From contig VZTG01001083.1 in the NCBI GenBank assembly GCA_013397845.1, positions 744,001 to 808,000 on the forward strand: a DNA stretch of 64,000 bases, given 5' to 3'. This stretch comes from Melanocharis versteri (lineage: Eukaryota > Chordata > Aves > Passeriformes > Melanocharitidae). The position numbers were made by a program, and so were the translations under genes. Shown in pieces: positions 38,201 to 50,391 of the stretch. Below the pieces are notes generated by a model. The model did not search any database. It worked only from the letters and a program-made list of their open reading frames with translations, and had not been told where the DNA came from. Position 1 is the first letter of the stretch. Each line of letters opens with the position of its first letter.

Positions 38201-41182
38201 GTAAAATCGGATAATCCCAGCTCCACAAAGAACTACAAAATGTATGTGGTGAATAAGTCAGAAAAGGCTCTGAGATGGAGACAGCTCCTGGGATATGGAT
38301 CTTCTGCTTCAGGACAATCAGCATGCAGTAGATGTGGGTTTCTCTTGTTTAGTTATGCAGTATAACTCATATGTGAAAGGGCAAGGGTTTTATTTAAAAG
38401 TACTGATGATGAGGTAAAACATAGACTTTTGGGTGAAAGTGTTTATTCTGTGGAGGAATCTGACCTAGAAGAGTTGATTTTGGCTGCACATTGGATACAA
38501 GATATAGACTGGAAGAGCTGAAGGTCTAGACATCACAGGAGATCTCACCTTCGCATAATATAAATTGACTGGCTGAAGGTGAATGATTGACACCTTACAG
38601 ATAATAAAATAGAATCTGAGATGTGGAGACATTGCGCCACTAGTAAATCTGCTTTAAAAAGCATCAAGACTGCTGACAAGAGTGCTTCTGGTGCCTCAGA
38701 TCTGTTCAATCCAATAAAGATACAGTAATCTATGTTGGCTGTGTGTCTGACAACTATTCTTGAGTAAAGCAATCTGAGTAGGTTTATGAACCTCTGCCTG
38801 AAAGTCTGTGAAAGATAAAAGAAAATTTGGCTCACTTGACAGGAGGCAAATGACAGGAGGTCATGATCTTGAAAAATATCCAGGGTTCCAACTCGGGAAG
38901 AAGGAAAATTGTACTTCATTTTCTAAGAAGCAGTCACCTCTACCTCCTTGTGGCAGGGTACATTCTGCATACAAGGTATATTCTCTAACAAAAGAATAAG
39001 ACCAGATTTTGACACACTTAACAAGTGACCTGAATTAGTAAAACTGCAGATATTGACCAGTTGTTTTCACGAAACTTTGAATGCTGACTCACTTCCACAA
39101 GACCCTTGAGGTACCTGGGAAGGCACCTCTTAAGGGCTTGGGAAATCTAACTTATTCTATTAAAGATCACAGATATTGTGTGAGGGCCTCTTTTTACATA
39201 AACATTACTTCAAGTCAGGAAGTCTTCCACTTGTCTTGTAATCAGAATACCATTTGTCTTCCTCCTTCCACAGGGCCAGGTATGACTCAAAGGTTGTTTT
39301 TAGGTAAATGGCCTGGCAGATGCTCTATGCTACTGCAGGAAAGACTCAGTGCTGACACATCAGTAGCTAGAAAAATTTGAGATAATTACTTGCATTCAAG
39401 ACATCTGCTTGGATTTACACCACAGGTCCACCCTCCTTGACTAGAAGCTGGCAGCCAAGTGGCATCACAAATGGCACCAGACACCCATGGGGTGATTCAC
39501 CCCGATTTTCATCCACTGTGTCTTACATATGACTCAAGGCCCAGGACTGAAATTTAGGTGTTCAAATCAAGGCACTGATGAGCAGGACATGCAGTAGTGG
39601 TGCATCCCTATTGAAAGAGGTAAGGACCAAGCCACCAGAGACTTCAGCAGGATGAATCCTCTCGATGTGTCACTCTCACAGGCAAAACAGGAAGCAGAAA
39701 TTTATCATTAGTGAGGGGGAAGATACTGCTTTAATGTAGTTCAAATATTGGCTGTGAAACAAGAGACAGTGACAGTAATTGTGTGGCAAGAGAAGAAATA
39801 AAGCTTTGACAGCAAGAAGATGTTGAAGTGATGAGGAAAATCTTGAGGAATTTTTAATACATTTACAGTGTTAAAAGAAAGATTTCGACAGCAGGGTGTT
39901 TGCTAGCCTTGCACTGGGAAAAAATTGAAAATATGGAATTGGCTGAATGTAGTATCTACTTCTCCCCAGAGGAGATTAAAATGTGAGCTCAGGTGTCTAA
40001 GAGAATTATGAGCTCTGAATTCACTGCATGTCAGTAACATAAAAAACTTTCTTTCCTCAGACCTCTTGTGAACTCTGACTTCTAAGTACACTGGTCAAGA
40101 TATAAATAGTCCACATTAACATTTGGAAATAACTGTGCTACACGTAACTCATATGCATCCTCTGGTGCCAGGTAGCACTTTTAGAGGAAAGAGCCTCTGT
40201 TACAGAAAACTTTGAAATAACCTTCCTGTATGTGGAAACTGGTTTTTTTCTTAGTATGTACAGAAAGTTTCTGCTTTCTACAGAAAATCCTGATTTATGG
40301 CACTGTTTAGTGCAAACTAGAGTTGTGCAAACATTAGGATGAAAACTGAAATATATTAATCAGAAAATACTCTTGTCATGACTAACAGAACTGCATTTCC
40401 TTATGTGCCCACCCTCTGTGTACTAGACTGGCTCCTACAAGCTGCAAAATACACTGCAGTAAGATTTGTTTAGGGAGAAGCCTAACAAAGATGAGAAGAT
40501 CTGCGTGTGTACCCTTCTTTGCTCTGAAATTCTCTAGTATTTTGATTTTCATCCTATATGGGATATAACACTTCTTTTTTCCTACCCGCCTATCTTCATC
40601 TCTGCCTTGCCATAAGACAAATTTTATTTTAGCACTTTATGTTTGTCTTGTAAGATTTGCTTCTTTTGGAATCATACTAACCTGTTCATGTCACCTGTTT
40701 GTGATTAAAACAAGGACAAGGGATTTGGTAAGCTTGTACAGTGAACTTCCTTCTTTTTAGAAAAATCCTGGTAGATGTTGTTTCTATATTAACTAAGAAA
40801 ATAGACAATTTTCCTTTATTTTATCTATACCACAGCCTTGAAATAAGGCCAGCACAATTTCTCATCTCTAGACTAGCTGGCCCCAACATATTCCATACCT
40901 CACGGGGAAGTATTATCAGAGCTCAAATAATTCACATTTGTATCCATTCTATTTGATACGTATTTTCTTTTTCCTTTTCTTATAAGACAGTGATGTTTAC
41001 TAAGCATAAAATCTCTGATGGAGGCAGTACCAGTAAAAGGCCATGACTTTCTACTGGCCTGACAGAGCAGGAACTCAGGACACCTCTTGGCCTGACTTGA
41101 TTTAAATGTCTGTCTACTAGTGAGGGTGCTGTTGCCCCACTGCTTTAGTGTAAGCCCTGCGAATGCCATGTAGGTAAAAAAG
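29245..41182. other. Long non-coding, transposon-free stretch
   Basis: Nearly 12 kb without a recognised gene or interspersed repeat. Longer open frames have no family resemblance: 118 codons at 30955-31311 plus, 113 at 29482-29823 minus, 111 at 36390-36725 plus, 154 at 37860-38324 minus, 124 at 38545-38919 minus. A frame at 37515-37709 (plus) lies in a GC-richer patch, looks mildly protein-like and lacks an ATG start. It could be part of an exon, but no splice sites support it convincingly. Confidence 0.55.
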
Positions 41183-41243
41183 CCAACTGGGGCAAGGAAT
41201 CAGCAGGTGACAAAGAGCAGCCTCTTGAGAGGGGCTGGGGCTG
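41183..41243 (+). repeat. Copy A of a GC-rich related pair
   Basis: This segment, centred on tcagcaggtgacaaagagca, resembles 43204-43262 in the same orientation. It shares the lead aactgggg/agctgggg, the near-identical central 20-mer and the trailing ctggggctg, with indels of 2 to 4 bp. It fits no CR1 or LTR landmark I know, so it may be a short unnamed dispersed repeat or a segmental duplicate. Confidence 0.5.
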
Positions 41244-43203
41244 CTAGGAAAGAAAACTTATAAACCACTACGAGTCTAATGACAGTATTTCAGCTTCTTC
41301 TAGTCCACTTCAACACTGTTTGAAGTTATTCTTAGCATATACGTGTAAGGAGTTAAAGAGTACAGTCGCCTGCCCCAAACGCTGTCAGGGCCACAGAAGA
41401 AACTTGCCTTTCTAGGTGCCCAGAAGGCCTGGAAATCACTGAATCACTGTCCAAAGAGCAGAGGATTGTTCCTAGAGTCAGTGGTCAGCCTCAAAAAATT
41501 GTAAGGCTGCCTATCCTGCTTTAGCTGGGATTAGGAATATATTTACGCGGCGACTGAAAAAAAGAAATTACTTTTAAGCCATTTTGTATTTTTGGTCTGT
41601 AGCAGGGATTTGGATATGTATACAAACAAATGAAAGACTTATTTAGGACATTGGCCATCTAACTCATGGCCCTTATAAACTCCTGACAGACTGCCTGGTG
41701 CTTTCCAGCGGTTCAGGGAAGGAAAGAACACCCTACTTAATGGATTTATCTCCCTTCTGTCTTTCAAATCTCTTTTGTACAGAAAGTCCCATTGAGCCCT
41801 GCCCTAACCATATGAACATCATCCACATAAAAGACAGAGAAAAGGAACATCACAGTGCTTTTGAAATTCTGCTGCAGCTTAAGAAAACGTGGGGAGTACC
41901 AGAAAGGAATTAACCAAGTTAATGTTATGAGAAATATTCTCATTTCTAGGGTTTTTTTCTGGGTTTTGGTTGGTATAATTTTTCAAAAATATTTCTTCCT
42001 TCTGTTTTCTTCAGCCTAAGCCTGAAATTTCTGAGGTTTTTGTGTCCACCTAAAAGGTCATCAAGCCCTTTTGCAGGTAATTTTGGATGATTATAACCAT
42101 CTCTAGATCAGCGGTAGGCCATAACACACACCTCACTTACTTGTCTTCCTTCACAGAAACAGCTCACAGAAGATGTCATAATTCCTGTTGCACACTACAA
42201 GAGGAAAATATCCTTTCCACAACCAAATCTCTCTTTTAAAGCTGGAAGCCGGTTTATTTCCAATGCAGAGAGAATAGTGGTGAATGTCAAGAGGAGAACA
42301 AGTATCTGTGCGTGTGTGTGTGTTTTCTACTGCATGAACAGGAACCTAAAGAAACAGACCCCCTCCAGGGGAGAAAACAATGTGTTGAGATGAGATGCAT
42401 GAGAAGCTATAAGATTTGAGGGATATTGACTTTTTCAGGCACAGTATATGAGAAATCGGGAGGGGGAAAGTTTTTTTCTCTGACATAAAGAGAAGCTCTC
42501 AGAAGAATTAATTAAAACTGTGTAAAACTCACTTGTTCATTAATGTACCCTCCCATTTGCCAATTTCTGAGAACATAAGAACCTATTTGGACTTCTGAGA
42601 ACATGAATTTGCCAATTTAATGCTATAAGGGAATATTCAGCTCTTGGTTGGAGGCCCAGTCTTGAAGCTGCCTACTATCTGTCCCCTAAGTTTTTGTGAG
42701 TCATCGTGTTTAACTGTAATATGTAGAGCTAAGCATTTAAATAGCAGCTAATGAGAGGATAGGAACCTGCAAGCCATCATTAGGTGAAAGGTTTCTTCTT
42801 GAAAATAACAAAAATTACAGACATTAGTTCAGGAGTCCATTGAAAGAAAAAAAAAGGAATTGTATTAATATTATTATACATTATTCTTTTTTCATTATAC
42901 TTATATGAAGAAATGATACGTAATTTATGAACTTCATTATAATTTATGAAGAAATCACTATCCTCACATCCCCTATTTACCTGTTCTGAATTATGATAAC
43001 TGGTCTGAGATTTTTTTATATACCCCAGTAGATGATTTTGCCATAATCAGTAACATGATGCAGACCTTGTACCACCCCGGCAGCAGAGTTCATCCTGGCT
43101 CAGCGTGGCTTCAGCCTGCTTTGCCAGTTGGTGAGAGGAGCAATGCCTGTGGCCTCTCCAGTTTTAGCTTCACCCTGTGACCTGCAGCGCAGCACTGGCT
43201 GCA
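41244..43203. other. Non-coding stretch
   Basis: No gene recognised. It contains a short GT run (42309-42324) and a direct repeat of ttctgagaacat near 42565 and 42594. Confidence 0.55.
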
Positions 43204-43262
43204 CCAACCAGCTGGGGAGTCAGCAGGTGACAAACAGCAGCCCTGGAGGGCAGCTGGGGCTG
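43204..43262 (+). repeat. Copy B of a GC-rich related pair
   Basis: Partner of 41183-41243, centred on tcagcaggtgacaaacagca. The surrounding 43060-43320 is GC-richer than its neighbourhood and runs straight into an A-rich GAAAA tract. That order, a GC-rich body followed by an A-rich tail, resembles a short retroposed sequence, but no source gene or SINE was recognised. Confidence 0.5.
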
Positions 43263-43332
43263 GGCCAGGCAACTCTGCCGCTCTCTGGTTTCAACTGGGA
43301 GCCCCTGAGAGGAAAAAAGAGGCTGTAAGGGG

Positions 43333-43364
<32 letters not shown>

Positions 43365-43367
43365 TAA
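43333..43367 (+). repeat. A-rich / (GAAAA)n tract
   Basis: Thirteen A residues followed by four GAAAA-type units. It lies directly after the GC-rich segment containing copy B. Confidence 0.9.
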
Positions 43368-45239
43368 AGCTAACACAAAGCAACACACAAAAATAGCCCC
43401 AAGCAGACGCAAGACAAGGGAAGAATATGAACGACCTGTAACGCTCCCCATTTCCTCTTAAAGGGACGAAAACTGTCATTCTCTCCTCCTAGTGGCACAC
43501 AGGAAGGGTGAGCATCACACCAGGGTGAGGGGTAAAATAGCAGTAAGCTTTCCAGCACAACAGTTCTGAAGTTTTTGTTGATTAGGCTTTGTATTTTTTT
43601 GCATTGTAAAAGCATTAATATTGACTGATAACAGCTATTTGCTGTCCTATGATTAGATCACTAGTACTTAAAATAAATTAAAAATAAAGACTTGGATACA
43701 TACATGTGCCATGTTCCCTTTTGCTCTTAAAAATATTTTAAATGTAGCGCTATCATTTCACTCTTTATTATGTTTCCATATTTTTTCACATATCTTCTTT
43801 TTTTTATAACTGAAATTATTTTACAAGTAATGAGTTCATTCAATTGCTTTTTACGAAAAATCACACACAACGATTTCAGGCCATGAGATCCTGTAAAATC
43901 TTATTTATCAGTTTACAGGATCTAGTTCTATTATAAAGCTCTGAGGGACACTGTAAGTTGCACTATCTATAGAATATAACAGATGGCAGTAAGTTCTTTT
44001 ATCCAGTAATCATCACTTAAAGTGTATTCTGTTAAACATACATCCCAGAGGGCCCCTGGCTGTGTTCAGGCCTCTAATGCTGCCACAGCACAATGATGCA
44101 AAACAGCTCAGACAAAAATCAAGCACTACACATGTAAATGCTTACACTGTGCAAGTGCTGTACTTATCAAACACTGAACTGTACTTAATAAGCACTAAAC
44201 TGGATTTTGTATCTCTTGTTAACAAAGAGAACAGAAAGAGAATCAGTAATAAGAAACAGTATTCTGGTCAAAAGTGAAACTAGTAGAATTATAAAGCAAA
44301 CAGAATGAAACATTCCTCCCCTCTCTAATGGACAGCAGCTTCTAAACAGGACCTTTGAGTTATAATGGCAAGAAATCCAGTCTCCATATACGTTGTCTTT
44401 GAATTCATCTAACTGACAGTTTATGTTCATTTCCTCCTCAATTATAAATGGTACTCACACCAATTAAAATTGCACTTGATTATATTGCATTGAGTACCTT
44501 GACAAATAGAAATGGTGTTTTCAAAACAACAACAAAAACAATGAGATGAATGAGCTAGCAATTGGATGATTGGTAAGGAAACTAACATTTTTTTTTAAAT
44601 ATTGAAATGTGAGTTGTGGCATACATCACATTGACCAATAATGACTGCAGGGGAAAATCAATTGTAATTAGAAATAATGGCAGTTTAGATACTGCAGAGA
44701 TTTACTTCTGTTTTGCTTCATATTCTCGTGTGCGTTCCAAGACCAAAATGAATCAGCTTATGAATGACAATCATGCTTGGACTCAAAGGTTTTAATTAAT
44801 TGCTACTGCCTCCTGCATGTCTCTCTTAAACATTTGCAAGAGAAAATAACAGTCATAAAGCTGATCTTTTAACATAGATCTGAAAAGCTTCATACATATG
44901 GTTTTTGCTGTTTTTTCTCTTTTTACTTGAAAAGCGCTAACTTTATCCTCTGTTTCCAAGTTAGGAAGACATTTCTTTTGGTGTTGCCAATTAAATATCC
45001 CAACTCCAGCCTCAAGCTGAGCTTCACAGCAAGACAATTTAGATCCCTATTGAAACTCAGTGTGTAGCAAATGTGTTCCTCTTTGTCTATGGAAATAGCT
45101 GCAGAATGTTTACATCACACAGATTTTGTGATCTCACATGGTCTGTTGTACATATAAGCCGTTATGATTATGTCTCCACAAATGAAAGGAGTTATCTGAT
45201 GATAAATCACAACACAGCAGGCAGACACAGCAGTGTGTG
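43368..45239. other. Non-coding stretch
   Basis: No gene or transposon recognised. Open frames of up to 81 codons look like chance. Confidence 0.6.
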
Positions 45240-46279
45240 CGAACAGATGCACAGAAGGGGGCTGGAAATGGATGAAGGCAGCAAGGGTCCACTGCCATGG
45301 AGGTGATGCCCCACAGGGCACAGCGTCCATCATCCACAGGACCAACTCCCCCAGCACAGAGGAGACACCGACCCAGAGAAAGATCTGAGGGAGGATGCCG
45401 GTCTGCAGGTCAACACCGCCTCAGGCAGGGGGTCTCAGCCTCAGGGAGGTCACTTTTACAGACATGGGGTCCTCTCTGAGGATGGCAGACTGCTAGAAAC
45501 AGGTGGGATCCACCCGAAAAAATGGAGCAAGGACACCTTTGCCAACAGGCTGGCCAAGTTGGTAAGGAGACATTTAAACAAGGAATGATGGGAGAGGGAG
45601 ATTGCAGATCACAATTAAAAAGAAAACAATAGAGATAGAAAACCAAGGATGAAGGATAATAGGAAAAAGAGAGAACTCAGGAGTGGTCAAAGATGGTGGA
45701 AGAACACCAGCCTCTAATGTATGCACAGAAATGCATGTGTGCATTCTGGGAAACAAGCAGGAGGAGCTACAGATATGTGTGCCATCACAGAAGTGTGCAG
45801 CAAAGGACAAACATAAACTCTTCAGGGAAGACAAACAAGGAATGAGCACAAGGGAGGATGTTGACCCCTAGGAGCAGGAGCAGCTTGGATATATGCAGCT
45901 ATTTTACATGATGGAGAGAAATCTGGGTGAGAGCTTGCAGATCAGGGTCAGCAGAGAGGCCAGGAAAGGTGTCTTGAAGGTGTCAGTTTTTTACAAACCA
46001 TCCAATCTGAAAGACAAAGTTGGTGACATCCTCTTTAAACAGTTCATTAAAGTCTCTGCACCACAGACCCTGGTCCTTGCTGGGGTCTGCCAGATCCTGA
46101 AAGGACAACACAATGGGACGCAAACCATCAAAGGTTTCTGGTGGGTGTTGGGAAAAACTTCTCTTTGCAGGGTTTTCACACAGTTTATGGAGCGAGTCCT
46201 CCTACAGTACATTTCTGTGAATGTGGAGAAGAAAGCGACTGGGAATAGTCAGCAGAGACTGACACGGGTAAATCATACC
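45240..46279 (+). mobile_element. CR1 LINE, 5' region and endonuclease part
   Basis: This is the left part of the longest CR1 in the window, plus orientation. It includes a GC-rich 5' region with ggtgggatccacccg and caacaggctggccaagttgg. After it comes the start of the ORF2-like part, recognisable by aacaagcaggaggagctaca and taaactcttcaggg. Frame 45893-46303 covers a decayed apurinic-endonuclease segment: FYKPS stands where CR1 has YRPP, and TLVLAG where it has ALVLMGDFN, so the catalytic aspartate and asparagine of that motif are lost. From about 46215 the sequence jumps to the reverse-transcriptase block (gactgggaatagtcagc), so the segment between endonuclease and palm is deleted. No functional protein is encoded. 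Confidence 0.85.
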
Positions 46280-46354
46280 ATGGGCCATTCATTTAAGACT
46301 TAGACTCAATGATCCTTGTGGGTCCCTTCCAACTCAGGATGTTCTGATTCTGTG
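46280..46354 (+). mobile_element. 75-bp CR1 tail nested in CR1
   Basis: A short CR1 3' end (gatccttgtgggtcccttcc, aactcaggatgttctg, then attctgtg) interrupts the reverse-transcriptase block of the surrounding CR1. The host sequence reads correctly across the gap once the 75 bp are set aside. The 5-mer ATACC flanks it at 46275-46279 and 46355-46359, which looks like a short target-site duplication. Confidence 0.85.
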
Positions 46355-47120
46355 ATACCTGACCAACTGCAGAAGAGCAGTGAATGACATTTACTTTGCA
46401 TTTAGCATGGCTCTTAGCATTGTCTCCCACAACCATCTTGTATACAATTTGGGAATTTATGGTCTGGATGGGTGGACAAGCAGATTGGTAAAAAACTGTC
46501 TAGATAATCGATTTCAGAGTAGAGATCTGTGGGTAGTGCTCAGTAGCTTATAGAGCACCACACGGATCTTCGATGGGATGTTTCCTCTATGACATATTTA
46601 TTAAAGACCTAAAGAAGGCAACAGAGCATGCTATACTTGGCATTGCAGGTGCCACAAAACTGGATTGGGGCAGGGGGAAGCACTCGATATATTCAGGGAA
46701 AGAGCTGCCACTCAGGGACCTAGGCGGGCTGGAGGACAGGGACAGCAGGGACCATGAGGAACTGAACAAGGACATGTGACAAGTTCAGAACTGAAGATGG
46801 GGAAGTTTCTGAAATTACACAGTCTGGAGGCAGACACACTGGGGAAGGACAGATCTGCAGGAGGCAATCGATGGTGTCAGGCTCCTCCCACCAGTGTTTG
46901 GTAGAAGGATGGGAGACAGCAAAAGTAAATTGAAGTGAGGTTCAGACTGGACATAAGGGAAATCTCTCTGTGAGGACAGACAGGCATTGGCTCATGTTGT
47001 CTGGGAAGACTGCAGTTGGTCTGTGGATGCTTTCAGAACCTAAATAAACAAAGCCTTGTGCTTTGGACTGGAGACCCCCAAAGGCCCTTCCAACATGATT
47101 TTTCCTACAATTTTATAATC
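46355..47120 (+). mobile_element. CR1 LINE, reverse transcriptase part and 3' end
   Basis: This is the right part of the host CR1. RT landmarks in order: cattgtctcccacaaccatc with cttgtatacaatttgggaa (the block that encodes the F-D-T-V-S-H motif in intact copies), ggtctggatgggtggaca and gtaaaaaactgtctag. After these come ctatgacatatttattaaag (FINDL-type block), gcaggtgccacaaaactgga (where intact copies encode the ADD catalytic motif) and ggaggacagggacagc. The 3' part has ggttcagactggacataagg and ends in ccccaaaggcccttccaac. Deletions are frequent. The aspartates of the catalytic loop are not preserved (gcaggtgcc reads A-G-A), so this copy is dead. Confidence 0.88.
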
Positions 47121-49601
47121 CTCTGTAGAATGTGTCCTACTTGGATGCAAATGCTCTGCAGTTACCTCATTCATGTTGTTACATTTTACATGAAATTTTG
47201 GGTTGTCTCTACTGTTTTCAGATGTTTTGATGGATGGTTAATGATTTTAGGTGTTCTTTCCAACAGTGTAAGAGCACTGTGCTGTGTTACAGAGTTGTAA
47301 AGAGAGTGACAATAAGAACTACTCTACTGCCTGCCTGCCTGCCTGTTGTACCACATCACAGTCACTTCCATCCTCTCCACTTATTTCTTTAGCCCTGTCC
47401 TCCTTCCTTTCCAGCATGTATACCACCTGGTAATGAATGGAATTTTTCCTTCATCTTTGGACAGTGCCCCTGAGGAGGAGGCAATGCATCAGTGTTTCTA
47501 CTTTTTTTTTAAGGAATTTTTTGTCCAGTATTTTTAAACAAGCATCATGTTTATGTACCTGCTCACTGGGAAGCTCTTCTGGCTTGATGTATTCCCTTTG
47601 AACAAGTTTTTGGCCTGTCGATGACTCATCCTGCATCTGTTCGGTCAGCATTGCAGAAAAAAAATAACGTCCAATCACTCTTCTCTCTTAAGACTTCCAA
47701 CCACAAAATGTTTGATTAGAAGGAATTCTAGATAGAAATTTAAGCTTTTGAAAATATTAATAAGCCATGGAATATTTCCCAAGAGAAAACTGCAATAAAA
47801 AAATGGCTAGAAATTCAGCAAGCCTGTAGTATCTTTTCTTAAAAGAAAATTTCTGTTGGGAGAAAAAGTTTCTCTCTTATCAAATAAACACTCAAATACA
47901 GCTACTTTCTGTAATAGTAACTGTTTGTTTTAATTTGCTGGTTATCTGCACACACCTGCTGTGCCTTCCAGCTGTACCAATAACAATAAGAAAGTGTTAA
48001 TCCAGCTGGACCCAGGGACAGGAGAACATAAAGACAGTCAATATCTGGTGGCTGAGTTCAGCTCTCAAAACACGTTACTGCAGTGAGGTAGCTGCTAGTG
48101 CAAGAGTTCTATAGAATTACTTCCACGATTTTTCTCAGAAAATAGATATTTTAAATAGGATGTCAGAAACAATAACTTCAAAATGTCTATAGGAAGCAGT
48201 GCAGTGCCTGAGGTGGGAGGAGGCACCTGAGGAGCACAGCAGGATGTCACTCAGCTGCCTGGCTGCAGCAGAATCCCCTGCAAAGCACTTGGGAAGGTGT
48301 ATGGAGGAAGCCTGCCTGGGCCAGGCTTCCAGTGCATTTTATAGGTGGATGTAAAGAGGAGGCCTAGTGAATTTCAAAGCATCCTCCAATCAGACTGGGG
48401 AAAAAACTATATGGCATCTTGTCTATGATAGAGAGCTCAGTGGTGCTTGTTTCCATTGCTCCCTTCTGCGCATGACTCATATCCTTTTGCCCGGCACCGA
48501 TGGTTTTTCACAGAAATAACATTTGTTTTATAAAATGAACAGCTGTAATACATCTGATTAAGTTCATTTGTGACTTAAGAATTCATGGATAAAAGGCTGA
48601 GTGGATAACTACTATTGATTTTGGCTCCATTGGCAATGCTGCAATACAAAACCAAGGTTTTTCCCAATGTTTTTCTCTATATTTTCCTTCCTTTCCCCCT
48701 CCTTTCAAAGCCTTCAAACATTGATACCAAGCTGCAGGATTTCCTGTAGGCTCAGCAATGTGCAGCATACAATTCCAAAGCCACCCACTGTGGCTTTCGG
48801 TAAGTACCACATGGATATATGCTGACCTGCGTGCCAAGCATCTCCTAAGATTGGCACAAATGTAGGCTTCTGTAGAATCGCAGCCTTGTAATCCCATTTT
48901 TCAATACACTGCTTGAACAATGACCTTCATCTCTCTAAAGACCAGAACCATAGGTAAGAAATTAAGTACAAAATCATTACAGTGTGATGCTGATATACAT
49001 TTTTAATCCTTGCAAATTTTTTCCAGTGATGTTCACAGTCTGGCAGATCCTCAGCTGTAGAGAAAAGACAGGCAGGTAGAAAGGCAGCCTGCCACAGCTG
49101 CACTGCACATCTTCAGCAGGAACATTTCTCCAATGGTGGAAGGATAGGTGATGACAGAAGGCATCACTGTGGTGTCTTTTTCTTTCCACATTCACCTGTG
49201 AAGAGCTTGACCCTACTGAACCCCCCAAAAAGCACTGCCTAATTTCAAGGCAAAGGTATGACTACTCTTTCTGTTCACATCCAGAAAAAGATTCTGCTGT
49301 TCTTTCCCCACCTCTGCTTGAAACAGTGGGTGAAGGATTCTTCCCAGTCCTGAGGAAGAAAAATAATAAAACCCACCACATAAGCCTTCTTTAAAAGTGA
49401 GTCTGTTTACATGCTGAGAACAGTAAAGATGTCACTTATGAAAAGTGTCCTAGGTCAGACTCAGAACATCTGTTCCATAGCAACTGCAAAACTGCTCTTG
49501 TTCCAATGCAATTTGGTAGCTTCAACATAATTTTTTTTCTCTTCAGTGCTGGAATTTTACAATCTTGTTCTTAAAATATTGCAATGGTAGCAAAGAAACA
49601 T
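47121..49601. other. Non-coding stretch
   Basis: No gene recognised. It holds a short CTGC repeat at 47327-47345. Minus-strand frames at 48583-48897 and 48977-49228 have no family resemblance. Confidence 0.6.
47327..47345 (+). repeat. (CTGC)n microsatellite
   Basis: Between four and five CTGC units, about 200 bp downstream of the CR1 3' end. Confidence 0.85.
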
Positions 49602-50177
49602 TGTGCTGGCTTCGGCTGGGGTAGAGTTAGTTTTCTTCACAGTAGCTGGTATGAGGCCATGCTTTGGATTTGTGCTGAAAACAGTATTGATAATCCAGGG
49701 ATGTTTTTGTTACTGCCAAGCAGGGCTAACACGGAGCCAAGGCCTTTTTGGCTTCTCATACCACCCCACCAGTGAGCAGGTTGGAGGTGCGCAAGAAGCT
49801 GGGAGAAGACGCAGCCAGGACAGCTGACCCAAGGGACATTCCATACCATATAGCATCATGCCCAGCATAGAAATAGCGGGGGAGAAAGAAGGAAGGGTGA
49901 ACATTTGGAGTGGTAACGTCCCCCAAGTCACTATTATGCCTGATGGAGCCCTGCTGTCCTGGGGATGGCTGAAAACCTGCCCGCCAACAGGAAGTGGTGA
50001 AATAGTTCCTTGTTTTGCTTTGCTTATGTGTGCGGCTTTTGCTTTCTCCATTAAACAGTCTTTCTCCCATGAGTTTTCTCACTTTCACTCTTCCAATTCT
50101 CTCCCATCCTGCTGCAGGGGCAGTGAGTGAGTAGTTGCACAGGGCTTGGTTGCCAGCTGGGTTTGAACCACACAGAC
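49602..50177 (+). mobile_element. ERVL-like solo LTR (avian)
   Basis: This is a solo LTR of the common avian ERVL-like type, plus orientation, about 575 bp. It opens with tgtgctggcttcggctgggg (family: TG, then a GGTTTCAGCTGGG-like start) and continues with gaggccatgctttggatttg, caggacagctgacccaaggg and acattccataccatatagca. Near the 3' side are ccattaaacagtctttctcc (polyadenylation signal ATTAAA at 50050), the ctctcccatcctgctg block and ggcttggttgccagctgggt. It ends near ttgaaccacaca or a few bases beyond. The family's TATA box (tataaactgg in the copy at 58.9 kb) has decayed here to tagaaatagc. No clear 5-bp target duplication remains and no internal retroviral region is attached. Open frames over it are chance. 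Confidence 0.85.
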
Positions 50178-50391
50178 ACCCAATTTTTCCTTTTGTTTTG
50201 AAACAAAACAGAAAATTCCTGAAATTCTGTGTCACTTTTCAGGCTACTTATCAAAAAGCTTGCTGCCAAGAAGGGCAGCCAGATTGTCAATTTCCTGTCT
50301 CTCTTTGACAAAAAGCTGAGGTCTTTCTACTTTTCACTCAGGTGACTGAAAAATAGGAGTCCGCTTCTGAAGTGGGCATGCATGCTTGAAG

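Noticed and set aside
37860..38324. 154-codon minus-strand open frame, longest one outside repeats
   Set aside because: Rich in F, L and S as expected in AT-rich DNA, no recognisable domain, no promoter or splice context.
45893..46303. 136-codon plus-strand open frame
   Set aside because: It is part of the decayed CR1 endonuclease region and runs across the deletion into the reverse-transcriptase part and nested tail; not a gene.
49756..50235. 159-codon minus-strand open frame
   Set aside because: It runs antisense through the ERVL-like LTR and has no protein family resemblance.
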